A DNA stretch of 64,000 nucleotides from Kryptolebias marmoratus (Eukaryota > Chordata > Actinopteri > Cyprinodontiformes > Rivulidae), in contig NC_051433.1 in NCBI RefSeq assembly GCF_001649575.2, positions 8,529,972 through 8,593,971 of the forward strand, written 5' to 3'. The notes under the pieces are model-generated. The model was given only the letters and a program-made list of their open reading frames with translations, was not told where the DNA came from and ran no database searches. Positions 46,140-59,816 of the stretch are shown piece by piece. The position numbers were made by a program, and so were the translations under genes. Position 1 is the stretch's first letter, and every line of letters begins with the position of its first letter.

Positions 46140-49100
46140 TTAAATTCGCAGTGTTTTTGTTGATTGCTTTGAATAGATTCTCACATCGCCGTTACTCAGT
46201 GATAAGTTGTAGGTTTAGAGTTGCAGCCAAATGGTGTGTATTCGTGTGCACACTGTAATGTTTCAAATTGTGTCACTGCATAACATAGGTGGCATGGGGC
46301 TGGAACTCTAGCTGAAACTGGAAACTCAACATGTGCACAAGATCAGGTTAGCTTTTTTTAAAGCAACTATTCCACATACATGTTGGTACTTGCTTAAAGT
46401 CAAGACATGCAAATAAGGGCTTAATTGATTGCAAAGGAGTTTTGTTGGCTTAATATGTCTACTAAGGGCAGATTTTTTAAATTTCATAAGTGCCCCGCCT
46501 TTATAACAAACCTAGGAAAAGGGCCAGGAACCTGAAGTCTTGCTCACTTCGTGACACTTGATAATGGCATGTGAAACCTCCACTTTTTATGTGACGTATA
46601 AAGAACTTTTTTGGTCATACAAAACAATACAATTTGAACTTTTGCTTGTTGCCGTGATTTAACCCTTGCAGGACTTTTTATCAAACTAACAAAATCCCAA
46701 GAAGAAGCCTTGTGTTTGTGTCACACTTTTAAATTGCACATAGCAACTTCTTAAAATCTTTACTGAAACAATTTTTCACGGTGCATGTTTGTATTCTGAT
46801 GAAATTTATCACAGCTTTTTATTTACTGCAAGCTTTTCTGCTGGTAGTTACAAGCAAAAGGGCAATTACATAAATTTGCACACAATAGACATCATTCAGC
46901 CGTAAATCGTTGCTATATTTAGCTAACTCTTTTTTCATTCACCGTATTATCCTGCTGTGGGATTAACCTTGATTTGAACTGAGCAACAAAGAGGCATTGG
47001 TGGGATGTGTGAGCTCAGCAGCACAGCTTATACTCACACCTGATAGGGTTGAGAAGGATTTAAGACAAAATAAAGCAATTATATAATTTAGAACAGATTT
47101 TACTTCAAAAGATTTTCAAAAGCTTTAAAGATCTAAAACAAAACAGACAAAATGAATCAGCTTCCCTTTAGGGGATAAATAATGTATTTTTTCTATTCTA
47201 TAAACTCAAATGTAAAAATAAAATAAATGAAAAGTTGTTTTAAAACTGTATTTTTGTAGATATGTAAATTGTCAGTAAAGTTAATCTTATCATATATGAA
47301 TCATTATGAACCACTAATTATTAAGGCCTGTCTGAAAACCCTATATTTTATTTGTGTCTATTTGTGAAAAGGCGACAATAATCACATTAAGTCTGCCTGG
47401 ACCATTCAGACCTTCCGCTTCCCTGGTTTCTATCTACATGTTTGTATTTATTTGTTTATATTTACTGTAACTGACCTCAGTGGTGCAGTAACTGTAAAAT
47501 ATTAGTTTTATTAGCTGTTTTTATGTTAATGTGTTTGTATAAAGCCAGCATGCTGCAGTCTGATGCAGGGACATCTGATTTCAAGTCCACTCTCACATTC
47601 AGCAGCTAATAAAACCTGTGGTTTAATTGTCAGGGTAAGCAAAGACTGGACGAGACGACTTTGCCTCCTAGTGTCTTATTCAGATACTACAGATGAGTTT
47701 TCAATATTCTAAACTTTTTAATGTAATAAAATTTTAGAGTACATAATTGACTTGTAGAGATGCTCCTAAAAATCATGGGAAAACTCTTGTCTCATATTTT
47801 AGCAGAAATGTCTATTTTGTCATTTCTGTGGCAAAATCAGTCATTTTCATTTAATGCATGCAACGTCCTCGTTCTACCACTAGAGGGCACAATTGTTGTA
47901 CTAAATTCAGAGGAAAGAATTGAAAATAACAGCGAATAAGAGTTGTTGAAATAAAAAATACTCAAAGTTTCAAACTGATTTATTTTACACAACCAGTGAA
48001 GCTGGTAACATCTATGTTTGGCTTTCTAATTTGAAGAAATTGCTCAGCAAAGATGTTCTAGTGCACTAAATAGAGCTTCTGGTTGATCCAGGAAAAAGTC
48101 AAAAAAGTTGGTTGGGCAGGAAGTAAAACAAACAAAAGTGTTTTTTTTTTTTTTTTTTAGCACACACTATTTTATCTTTAGTGTATTGTCAAGTGAGCTG
48201 TGCTCACAAGCGTTCCTCCATCAGAACCAAAGGAGGGTTTTCAAAGCTTTACAGAAGTGCACCGTCAGTCCCTGAACTCCAGCCAAAAGCCCTGATGAAA
48301 CTCCCACAAATGATTCACTGCAGAGTCTTCCTCAGTTAGGGAGCAACTCGCTGCTCTGCTTTTATTGTTGGAAATGGTTTAAACGTTTGTGTCATCGTTT
48401 TGAACTCAGGAAACGTATATAAATAGCTGCAGTTTGGTTGCTTTTCCTGCGTCTGAATTACTGGTTGACATCTACAGCACATTTTAAGCATCAACAGTTG
48501 CACCATATGCTCTGAACGATGACAAGAGTCCCAAAACACGTGGAGCATATATATTTTTTTATTGTTACTGAAAAAGAACCACAGCCAAATCAGGTTTAGT
48601 GTCAAATTTTTGTAAAGAACTCTGAGACCTTTTCCCAGATGAAATGTACAATATTGCATCTCTCTCTCCAGAGGCGCAGTCGTGTTCCTCTCAGCAACGT
48701 GTGGAATAATAATCACTGATTGCTCAACAAGCTGTTTAAGTGGCAAAATTTAAATGAGAAAAACTCAAAATACAGCTTGCAGAGAGTAACTAATTCCCAA
48801 AAGTACTCACTTTAAGAGCTTCATGTATTTAAATATCAGGCTTTTGTACTTTATGATATAAAAAATCTACCTGCCTGATTTATCCCTCTATGAACCGCTT
48901 GAGTTTCTGCTGGACACGCTTAAACATGAAGAGATGTTTATTGGTCTCATAAATTCACTATGAATCTGATGATGACAACAAAGAGAGATGGTGTCAGAGT
49001 ATATTACATACAAGGTAATAAATTCTTAGCAGACTTAGAGATAAAGAAAAAGTCATCAGACATGCCATTTAGAGGTTACTTGCTGCAGTCATTTTTCCTT

Positions 49101-52100
49101 CTAACATAAAAATGATAAATTGCATTCAGTAAAATCAGTGTAATGCCAGAGCTAAACAAGTTTGGTCAAATCTGGATCTGTCTCGTTGAAGTACAGAGAA
49201 ACCTTCTGTAACTTTGACAACCAGGTGAGCATGAATTTAAGGAGGTAAGAAAACTGGTTATTACAGAGTCTGAATCTGAGTTGAAATCCAAAATGTAAAC
49301 TGCAAACCATGTATGCCTTTTTGGATGTTTTATATTTTAGGAATTTGCAAATGTGATTTCAAAAGCAACAAACGCTGTTTCTGTTTCTGTTAGTGTTTAG
49401 GTCAGCTCGGTGAGGTAAAAAAACATAACGTTTCATATTTCTTATGTGCAACAGTAAGGATTTTATTTTAAACAGTCTTTGAATGTTTCTGATAACAAAC
49501 AGTGGCCATAAATCAAACTGATCAAATCACGCAGTCCACTCGATCTAAAGAGGCTGTGTCGTATCAGTATGACTACAATGAACGAATTAAATGATTTTTC
49601 AAGATTTAAACCCACAGTGAATGACACAAGCTAAAAGAGCAAATCACTGGAGATGCAGTGGAAAGTCACCCAACAGAGGAATACTGATGGGGGAAACAAA
49701 GTAAGTTACACTTAACAACTGCTTTCTGTGATGTAAAAGAGAATTTAAACATGGATGTGATGAAATAAAACCCAATTCAGGCGGAAAACACAACTGTTCT
49801 AAATGTGAAGAAACAGATTATTTTAGTCTGCTTATAAATGAAATGTTGTCAGTGGAAAGCAGATTTTACACTCTGTGCTCTGCAAGACGCTAATATACAA
49901 GTTGTGACCCAAATACAAAGAACCGTAAATCAAACGATTACTGTATAACTGGGAAACGATTGTTCGTAAAACAGTGTTGGCACCTTTGTGTCTTAATGGT
50001 TTGCTGGAACTTATTTTTTCCTCTTCACAAACAGAGCAACAGGTCTGAAACAAAGGCCTAAAGGACGGTGTGAACAGAAACACAGGCTCTGATCTAATTT
50101 AGTTCCTGAGAACATCGCACAAAGAAAGACAATCTTTCCTGAAATGATCCTTCAAGAAGACTTTCTCTGGATGGTTTCTGTCTGTGCTCTTGTTTCAGTG
50201 ATTATACAACAGTGCCTCGTTTTTTGACTGAATCCATGAAAATAACTTAAAACCTCGTTTTCCAAATTTGTGATTACAAATTTCCTTTCAGATCAGATCA
50301 GATCCAATTTTACAAGCAAGCAGGATGATTAGATCACGATTAGCTTTCTTTTATTAAAAAAAAAAACTGATGTCACTTTCATGTTTGTCCACTGAACATG
50401 GAGCTGGAGGCAGAAATGGATAAATGAAGAGTTAAATAATGACTGAAACCTGTCTGCGGGGAGCTGGTGTCAAAAGATTCACATTTTTGTCTAAAATTTG
50501 ACTAATTGCTGTTTCACTTGCTCTTTCTCTTTGTTCAAACCAACAAAGTAGTTTTAATTTTAGAAAATCTATAATCTCCTCATTAAAACTGTGTTACACA
50601 ATTACTCCCCTGCAGTAAGGAAAGATGAGAGGATTGGACACTAAAAAACGAATTTGGTGTCACATCCATGTGATCAGTGTTTTTCATTTTAAACAGGAGC
50701 TTTATATCTTCACATTTAATTCACAAAGATGTTAGTCTTACCATATCGTTCTGGTTTTGGTAAAAATAAATAAAAAAATAAAATAAAAAAGCATTTTCTA
50801 ATATTATCTGAAATGACTGAATTTTTTCAAAACAATGGTTTCAGTGGGTTTTTTTTTTCATGCCAACATGAACAAAAGAACCAATTCTTTCTGCTCCTGG
50901 GAAGAAGTGGGACAAGTGCAAATCCATGAAATATTTAGGAAGTAAAGTCTTTAACCTGTCCACCCTGTCCTGCTGCAGGAGCCAGGAGGATTGAGGTTAG
51001 GAGGACAAAGGAGGATAAGTGTGAACAATTACTTTGCTCCATTGATTCTTGCTGCTGACCCAGATTCTTAGTTCGCAGAGAGAGAAGCTTTTATTTCCTT
51101 GTTGTTGTTGTTTTTTATTGTCAATTTGTCTACTGTTTTTTAGAGAAATTCTGATGATCATTTTATCTCTTAGTGTGAATACTTTGAAAAGCTTTCCAGA
51201 CTTGTGCCTGTGTCATATTTGGAGATCACTTTGCACATGAACCTGTGGCTGTTGTTTGAGTCCCTAGAAGGCTACATGAGGAACAGTGTTTGTCTTCATG
51301 GGGAGTCGATAAATTAATAATAGTCAAGACAGAGAAACAAAGAAACTGCAGCTCAGCTAACCCCAGAGACGCTGTAAAAATTTCAGTTTCTGTACATAAA
51401 GGTGTCCAGATCTTACCCAAGCAATCGTGGGACAAAAAGTGCCTGTGGGATAATGTGGGACAAGTTTCCAAAACTGAAAAAATCACTAAGAAAATCTTAG
51501 ACTTTCTAACTTACAAAACAATCCTTCTCTACTGATTATAGGTTTTTAACATTAAACCCTTTAGAAACTTTTGCTTAGAATTATTTTATTTGTATATTGT
51601 ATGCTTTGCCATCTTACAAAGCCCCTGTGCACTTATGTGCAAACACACAATTAAATCAAAGTTGTTACTCCTCTGCTGAAAAACTATGTCACTTTAAAGG
51701 TAATTTGCTCTTAAAAGCCAAAAGGAAATAATATGGCTGACCTTTCCATGACTGATTGTGTGATGAATGACCAGATGAAGAAATGAGACAAGGTTTGAAG
51801 ACAAGATGGTAAAGAAAGTAAAAAAAAGATATAAAAATAAAAAAGAAAGATCTGAGCAACGAGATGAAGAACTTGGAGACTGAGAATGCCGACATAACGC
51901 CCTGAGAAGAAATGATGAGCATAAATGTGTTCCTCTTTCTGTCAAAATATGATGTATATTTCCTAATGTGGGACAGCTCAGGATTCAATCTGGGACACTC
52001 ATTATGAATCACTACTGAAAGGCCTAAAGATATATAAATTTGTGATAAAACAAAACAGTGCTCTTTAACAATCAGTGATAAAATAGTGTTTTTGAATCTC

Positions 52101-52380
52101 CCAGTAAGGTTTTCTTTTCCAGATTTTGACTTTCTTACTTCACTGCTGTTTGTTCAAACACTCTTAAAAAAAGCATTTAGATATAATTTATTATGTCATG
52201 CTTAAAATAAAAGTCAGGTAACACCACTATTAAAGCTCCACATCCTTCTGGTTCCAAAGATACAACATGGCTGCTCCCGCCTACAAAGTCAAACCTAAAC
52301 CACTGAAAAATCGACATCTATCATGGCTTTAATTAGAGATTAAGATAATTTCCTCAGCCAATCCATTTATGGTGGACACT
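46140..52380. other. Non-coding stretch
   Basis: AT-rich with A/T homopolymers (e.g. T run at 48,141-48,159). The 136-codon minus frame at 48,336-48,746 lacks any recognisable domain and splice context. Nothing else supported. Confidence 0.5.
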
Positions 52381-52469
52381 ATGTTTCTGTGCGGGGGGCC
52401 CCTGACGGCCCACGGCCCCTCTGTGTACGGCCCTGCCTCCCCCTGTGGTCTCAGTCTCCTCCCCTCCCC

Positions 52470-52637
52470 TGCTAAGCCCCGCCCCCAAGGAATGACTTGG
52501 AGCGACGAGAGACGGAGACCCTGCAGACACACACACATACACACACACATGCTGTGTCTCCACTAACGGGACAAGTTGGAAGCTCTCGGATATCCTCGCC
52601 GTGTCTCCTCGGCGTGAACATCCCGACCCGGGCTGAG
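52470..52637 (+). promoter_or_regulatory. GC-rich promoter and candidate non-coding first exon of a plus-strand gene
   Basis: The stretch is clearly GC- and CpG-richer than its surroundings. It has a GC box CCCCGCCCCC at about 52,478 and a perfect plus-strand donor GCTGAG|GTGAGT at 52,638. No long open frame reaches the donor, so the exon would be 5' UTR; a short ATG frame at 52,492 would be an upstream ORF. The downstream gene body is not seen in the remaining 11 kb, consistent with a long first intron. Gene identity cannot be read from the window. Confidence 0.45.
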
Positions 52638-52654
52638 GTGAGTGCAGAGACACG

Positions 52655-52690
52655 GGGGTGGAGGTGGAGGTGGAGGTGGAGGGTGGGGGC
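52655..52690. repeat. (GGAGGT)n G-rich array
   Basis: GGGGGTGGAGGTGGAGGTGG-type array starting 17 bp after the donor of the putative plus-strand first exon. Its regular GG runs make a G-quadruplex on the non-template strand plausible. Confidence 0.9.
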
Positions 52691-55600
52691 ACCGAGCTCT
52701 GGACCCGGTTGGAACTGAGGAGGAAGAAGGTTTTCTTCTTCTTCTTCCTCCTCCTCCTTCCCCTTCCCTCCCCTCTCTCGGAGGAGGAAACGCGGCTGCA
52801 GGGGGAGAAGAAGGGAGGCTTGCCCGGCTTGTTGGAGCAGTTTCAGGGAGCCGACTTTGGCACCGAGCGGTCCACCAACCTGTAGTGGAGCCGCTTCCGC
52901 TGCTGGCGCCGGGGGTCGTTTAGCCCTGAGCTTAGCAGCAGAGCAGCAGAGCAGCAGAGCAGCCTCCACAGCTCCTCATGTCGCCAGTGTAATGAGACAC
53001 ATGGCTTCACCTCCAGTCGCTGCTACAGGTCTGCTCTCGTGGATTTGCTGGGACAAAATGTTTGCAGCTCCAGAGAAAAACTTACTTTTTTTTGTTTTAA
53101 GTTGTTGGTCATAACAGAGCTGGATGTTTGCAAACTTTTACGCCTTCAAGGAAGTACATCCTCTAAACGTTTTTTGTCAGCAAGTGTAGCATCTCTGGTA
53201 GTTTTCTGTTTATGTTGCTTTTATTGATTTAGTTTCATTGTTTGGTACACGGTGTGGCACAAATATGAAGTTGCTTTGCTCAGACACAAAATAACTCAGA
53301 GCTAAAGTGTGAAGCTGAAAGTGTTGACGTATTTGATTGATTTAAAGTGTTTTGTTAACAGTGAAAATGCTCAGAGATGTAAAAAAACCACACTAGAGAT
53401 GTACCTGAGTGTGTCCTGAGTTTTTAGTGCTGCTACATAGTTACAGTGAAACATTACATTGCAAGTATTGAACAATACGTTTCCTAAAAAGATAAAGATA
53501 CAGGAGGGAAGTTACCAAAAATAATGAATAGTTATAGACCGATCAGACTGACGTCATCAGTAGGTGTTGACCTTATTTGTCCGCCATGTTGGAGGACAAA
53601 CAGCACATTAATGAGAGGAATGACTTGGATTATTGTCGACTTTTGTCTAAGATATTTATTTAGTTCCTGAGTTTGATATATTGATATTGACAGAAATTGA
53701 AATTATTGACCAACTTTGACAGAAGACGTGCATGTGAGGAAATGGCCAAACGTTCCAAATCAACCGGCCTCGATTTCCTATCCAGACAGTGAAATGATTT
53801 GGTTTTCAACCAGAATCCGTTAACAAATAAGGACCTCGAGGCATTCAAAGTCTTTGAATTTTTACATGCGGGTGTAGTGAGTAATGCTTACAGCCAGGGT
53901 AAGGGTTGTGTGAATAGATAAACTACTGATAAAGTGATCTTTTTAAAATCTTTTTTCACAATATGCTACACAGCATTCTAGTTCTCAATATAAACAATGA
54001 GTGTAGATAAGTTGTTGTTGTCACGTATGTAGGGAGCAAGTTTACGGTTCAAAATATTTCCTGTTATCAGAAGAATCCATACAGCTGAGGCTGTTATATC
54101 ATAAAGAAAATGCACAGGTGAATGTACCACCAACAAAATATATTGTGCAAATTCTACTACTGTTATAGGATAATGGTTGATTGGTCCGCCTGACCAAGAT
54201 TCATCAGCTACTGGTACTGTTATCACTGGGACAACTCATGGCTTTAATCTCTGTGGTTAGTCCCGATTGCAGAGATTCTAAACTATGATTTCTTATCTGT
54301 CAGCCCTTTCAAGCAGCTGAAAATTGCACAAAAGTGTGTTTATCTGCTTGAGTTTGCCTTCCAACATGGTGACTATACTGTGCGTAAACAAACTGACACC
54401 ATTATGGAGTGGTCTATAGTTTGGGTACAAGCACCGTCCTGCAACAACACAACCATCCATCTTCAGAATAAATGGTTTGCATGACAGTTTTTAGAAAAAA
54501 AACATGGTTAATACATTGGTTTCCCAAAATCACAGGTATACTCATCAGCCAACATATAGTTTCAGTTTGAGGTGTGACGGTAAACTTTTCAAAACTTCTT
54601 TGAAAAGTCCCATCTTTGTCATGCAGCATGGCTGTAACCCTAAACACACACTGAGGCGGTACAAAAATATCTGAAAGCAGAAGACGGGCTGTTAGTCACG
54701 TCATAGACACGTAAAGTCACCCCTTTTATAAGTTGTTAGGAATGAGCTTGAAAGAACGGTTCAGACGAGGCAGCCATCAAAAGCACATTTTCTAAGGTAG
54801 TAATTTGCACACACTTTTTTAACCAATGTGTTTCCCATTCACTCGTTCACACACCAACTCGTACAGGGCTTTTTACACTCTGGAGACATCTTTATACTGA
54901 ATGAAGAGAAAATGCAGCAATCCATTTTGTACGTAATCATATTTTTTCCTGGCTGTAAATCTGAACCGTGCGCTGTTTGACCCAAGGCAATTAGCCCCAG
55001 TTAGTCCTACAGAAACTCATTTTTAGCGTCACTCAAAAGAGAGCATTATGAATAGATAATGTCTGATTTAGAACCCATCCATTATTCACATTTTCAAATC
55101 AGACCTTGAACATTGACAATCATAGGAAACTAAGGCCTCTAAACATATAAGTAACTCTTAAAGCATTACCTTCCAGAATATAGTATGTATGATGGATGCG
55201 CCTGCAGGTTTTTTTTCCATAATAATCTTAATCTTGATGCCTGCTGGCGCTAGTTTGTTTTGCTGTGAGTAAAAAAAGACCTACACCCTCTAAATTATTG
55301 GGATTTCTCTTTTTTTTTTTTTTTTTTAAATATGGTTTAAAAGTAAAATGTGCCCACAGTAATGCTGCGTTGTTTGTCTTTGCAATTAAGCCCATGATGT
55401 TGATGACAGTGTTTACAGATTGACATCCAGCCGGTCGAATATTAAAAGCTTAGCAGCTCGAGGTGAGAGGTCGATGGCGCTAATTCTGCTTTCAACCATG
55501 AAACCATTGCAGAAAATAAGCACGTTCTTATGAACGGTAATGCAAATCATCAGATAGCTGGGTTCAGTTTTGGAATAAGTTATATCAGGTCTTGTGATCG

Positions 55601-58105
55601 ATCACAGCGTCTCTAAAATGTCATTGTTCTCATTCCCAGCTTAAAAAACAGAACAGGAAAAAGGGAACATTTTCAGAAGCTGCTTCATGTGTTCAAGCTT
55701 GACTCTAAAAACTGCTCCTTTTTGATAACATGCAAATGTATCAATAAAAAAAGGACAGACTCAGATTGTTTTGCTACCCTCGGTGCTATGGTAATATCAG
55801 AAGTCTTGTATTCAAATACTCAAAGTTCACCCTCCAGCATGCTTAAAGTGTCCTCACCTGTGTTGGTCTCACGTTGTAGCAGATGTGCACTTTGTTAAGA
55901 CAGGTGGCTGCGATGCCTTATTAAATGTTGATTTGTGGAGTGGTTCTGAGTGTTTTGCGTGCCGTTTTTCCTTTTTAAGCATCTGCACTGACTGTCAGCT
56001 CATGTTGGAGGGAGGAAAAGCTACGCGTGCGCTTCTGCACACAAACATCTGAAAATAATGCTCTGCCAGATCCCATCACAACACAGGAATATTTATGATT
56101 ACACGAAAGCATGTAGTGCTGTTATGCGGCTTGTTGTTTTATGCTCAAGGCTTTGGTTTTGTGCTGTGTATAGTTTGTGCTCAGTTGACATGTGTTAATA
56201 TATGAAAATCTGAATTCAAAGACGCCAAAATGATTCATCAAACAGTCTAAACCCCAAGACGCTGTGCATGTAGTTAGCAGTACAAACTCACTGAAATGGG
56301 ACATACAGTATGTATGGTGTAGGACACAGGATGTGTTTACAGCTCATATATGTTAGAATGTGCTCCAGAATGATAAAATGCATCCTATGGTACCATTAGC
56401 CATTATGTTAGGATCAGATGGGTGATATTAACCAAAGAAAAATAAATTGATTAACCAGGAAAACTGAAACTGACACAGTGCTCATGGTGACTTCCTTCCT
56501 TTAAAGTCCCTTTTTAATATAATTTAAATTACATACTTGTTGACATTATATACAACCAGAATCTCCATATTCCTTTTTAGTACTCGACTTATCAGACAGA
56601 AACACTCCTCTAGATTGCAACCATTAGTTGCTCTGGTATTTTTAAGCAATAAATCATTATGCTTCATAAACTGTCTTGTAATGGCCAAATTAGATTCCTG
56701 TGAGTGTCTGAGTGAGTCGTCTCTGATCTCTGAGGAGTCCCACTGCTCTCCTTCTCTACTCCCTCTTCACCAATAAGCTGCTTCCATAATATATTCTCTG
56801 TAGTTTTGTAGCCTAACTGATGTTTAATTATTCCAACAGTGATTTGGCTTTACCTCATACAATATTGAAACAGAAGTTACCCTGGAGACGGTGGAAGACA
56901 CGGGCTTCGCTTTATGATTTGTTTACATCTGGAAATTGAACCTACCGTTAAAGCAAGAACACCACAAACACGGAGTGGATTTATTTTTTTCACTAATCCA
57001 TGCTACGGTGCAAATGGGGAAAGAAAATCTATTTTTTGACTTCCTGCTGCTTAGGATGTCCTCATGAGCTGTCCCTGAAACCAACATGTTTGCTTACTAT
57101 CAAAAAAAAGATTATACAGGCTCAGTGATCTGATTACAGCTACTGACCAGGCGCTATCTGCTAATCCGTGGTGTTAGCACGGGGACAGGCAAATCTCAGG
57201 GCAGCTATCAAGCCTCCTAATGGATCTTTAAAGTCCACATATTAGGATTTTTTTTTATGTCTACTTGTTGAGCTTGTTCATAACCTTAAAGCCTAAAATG
57301 TGCTTTTGGTTTGATAGTGACTTCATTTGTTCTGTGACTGAATCAGAATCATAGAAAGAATATGGTTAATATGATTTTAAAAACAATATATTTTTCTAAG
57401 TTTTACTTATTTATTGAGAAAACTTAAAGATTTTCATTTTAAGTCATCAGTTAGTTTATAAAATTTGATATGATTGTGAAAAATGTTTAATACAATTCTT
57501 CACATCCATCAGCGTTACAATTATGTCTTGTTTTTTTTTTTTTTTGGACCAACAGTCCAAAACCTAAAGATTGATAATTTGCAGTTCTACCACATGGCGA
57601 CAAAGATAAATATTACAAAAAAAAACATAATTAAAAGATTTTCAGTCTTGCTATAAAGACGTGTTTCATGTTTATTGATTAATCCCTGTGTGTAGCTCTA
57701 GTATGACCTCAATAAGATTAATCCATCTGTCTTGCAACACACTCCGTTGTATAGTAGCAGTACCACTCAGCACAAATTATCATAATGACAAGACCGCCTC
57801 TGAACTGGTGGGTTTTAGTGGAGTAAATAAATAACTTGTAGACATGTTGGTGGATCTATCTTGCTGATTAATCTGTGATATAGGAACCCCTGATGTGACC
57901 ACTCACTGATCTAAATTCACAGATACCAGCTTGTTTTTGTACCAAAGAGCTTTAGCCTTCTAAGCTAAGGCCCTGCGGTTTGAGTCAGTCAGTTTTGCAT
58001 TTAAAGATTTTCCCTGCAAAGCTCTTTATGTATATGGTCACTACACGGCGTAATTGTTTTCACAGAAAATTAAACTCTGCAGCTGTGGAGAATTACGCCT
58101 CTCAA
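52691..58105. other. Putative first intron of the plus-strand gene, left part
   Basis: GC-rich up to about 53.0 kb, including a triple GCAGCAGA array at 52,934-52,961, then AT-rich. Minus open segments at 53,978-54,226 and 54,414-54,647 look partly protein-like but are unidentified. No plus-strand coding exon found. Confidence 0.4.
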
Positions 58106-58995
58106 TTATTGATGTGTGGGCATATTTGTACATTGTTTCCCAGAGGATGTATGTATCTGTGTCGCAATATAGGGTAAAATCACCATAATAGGAAGTAGTA
58201 TACATGTATTAGTGTTGACGGATGCTAAACAGGTGCTCGTTACATGGCCAAAGTACATGTCAGTAAAAATTACGCAAACTTTCAATTTGAATAAGACACA
58301 CAAGATGTGAAAATTGTGGAAAAACACAACCTTGCAAACAGACTAATATAGATAAAAGCCGTAAAACATTAATTTGCCAATAGGAGTGCCATCTTTGGAG
58401 GTCAGCGTAGTATTTAGGCTGAAGAACGGTAATGTTACCAGAATTACTGTAATCAGGAAGACTATGTTCGTGTTTTATCACTCCTCCACAGACAGACGGT
58501 AGGAGAGCTGTTAGTCTCCCTACAGCAAAATCTGCCATACAACAAGTCCCTAAAAGGGCCATAAATGTGTCCCTAGTGACTGTCAAAGCTCCCCGACTGT
58601 TCAGCTGAGAAAAGGAGTCTGGCAGTTGCTTCTAATTGGTGGTTATCTTTGACTTTCAGTTCTACATCTCTATCCAGGTTACACAGACTTATATTCATAG
58701 TTTCCTCTGCATATCTGTGTTGAACATCGTAAAGCCAAGAACCCTCACCTCCCACATCCTTTTTTTTGTTTCTTCTTCTTTTCTAAATGTGGACACAGAC
58801 AGAGTTTTAGCTGATGTTGAAGGTGTAGTTGCTCCGCAAAAGCACCAACTCAGCAACTTTGGGGCGTAGCGATTTTTCTTTGGGGAACATTTCAACCCTA
58901 AGCACCTGCGTTTCTTGCATAGTGGCATCTATGCAGCAGTTGGTGGTGTCATTATTGAAGCAAAACATGCACATTGAGTCTCCTCCGGACTCCAC
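58106..58995 (-). pseudogene. Cluster of overlapping decayed open segments, unidentified
   Basis: Five open segments (58,106-58,327; 58,260-58,586; 58,573-58,755; 58,695-58,928; 58,807-58,995) tile about 890 bp on the minus strand in changing frames. Composition is protein-like rather than low-complexity, with N-glycosylation-type sequons (NIS, NIT, NYT). This could be a frame-shifted relic of a mobile element or pseudogene inside the putative first intron. I do not recognise the family. Confidence 0.25.
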
Positions 58996-59777
58996 GGTGT
59001 TGATGCATCTTTCTTTTTTTTTTTGAGCCGCTGGTGTTTGTTCAGCTCATTGCATGTTTCTGTGTTGATCATTGGTCACAGAAACAGAGCTGCCAGTCGC
59101 AGTCATTGAAGCGAATCGGTGCTGAGGAAGTGAGCTCATGGAGCTTGTGGTTGCACTCTTTGTTCAAGAAGGTGTTTCACTGAGGGGCGATAGAAAAAGT
59201 TTTTTCCTCAGATTGTGTAAAGCACAACAAGCCTCACACAGGTCCTTGTTATTATCATGAAATTTCAGCATTTTTAGTGTCTTTTTGGAAATATTTTTGT
59301 AATAAATACTGGATTCGATATAGCTTTTTTTCTCTGCAGCATTTAAAGCAAAGCTTACCAGCTGTTTTTATACAGTAAAAAGTAAATTGGCCCCATTTAT
59401 GAAGCTTCTGTAGATTTTCTTATAAAGGCTCATGCTCTTATTTTGCTCTTCTGATGAAGAATATTTCTCTTACATTAGACAGACACAGCTGTTGAACTTC
59501 AAAGCTAAAATTCAGCCAGGACTAACAGTGCTATTGTTGTATGTGTGTGTGTGTGCATCCGTGCTTTTTTCATTGTGATGGGCCCTTTTAATGTTGCCTT
59601 GCCTCTCTCTCTGTGCCTTGCATCCACTGGTGTAAAACTGACCGCATCCTCTTGCGCTTGGTTGTGCCTGGCTGTGCCATGGCTGCAGTTGCTTTGTATT
59701 TGTGTGTATGTGTGTGTTCACACAAGCATTTTGTGGTTTGCACTGTTGAGATGTTACTTCTCCTTAAACCTTGATGT

Positions 59778-59816
<39 letters not shown>
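59778..59816. repeat. (GT)n(GA)n compound microsatellite
   Basis: About 12 GT units followed by eight GA units. Diverged CA repeats follow at 59,886-59,918. Confidence 0.95.

Noticed and set aside
48336..48746. 136-codon minus frame
   Set aside because: No recognisable domain, not bounded by convincing splice sites, AT-rich intergenic setting.
52472..52969. 165-codon minus-strand open frame in the GC-rich island
   Set aside because: Made of poly-Glu, His-Leu and Cys-Val repeats read from microsatellites; typical GC-island artefact.
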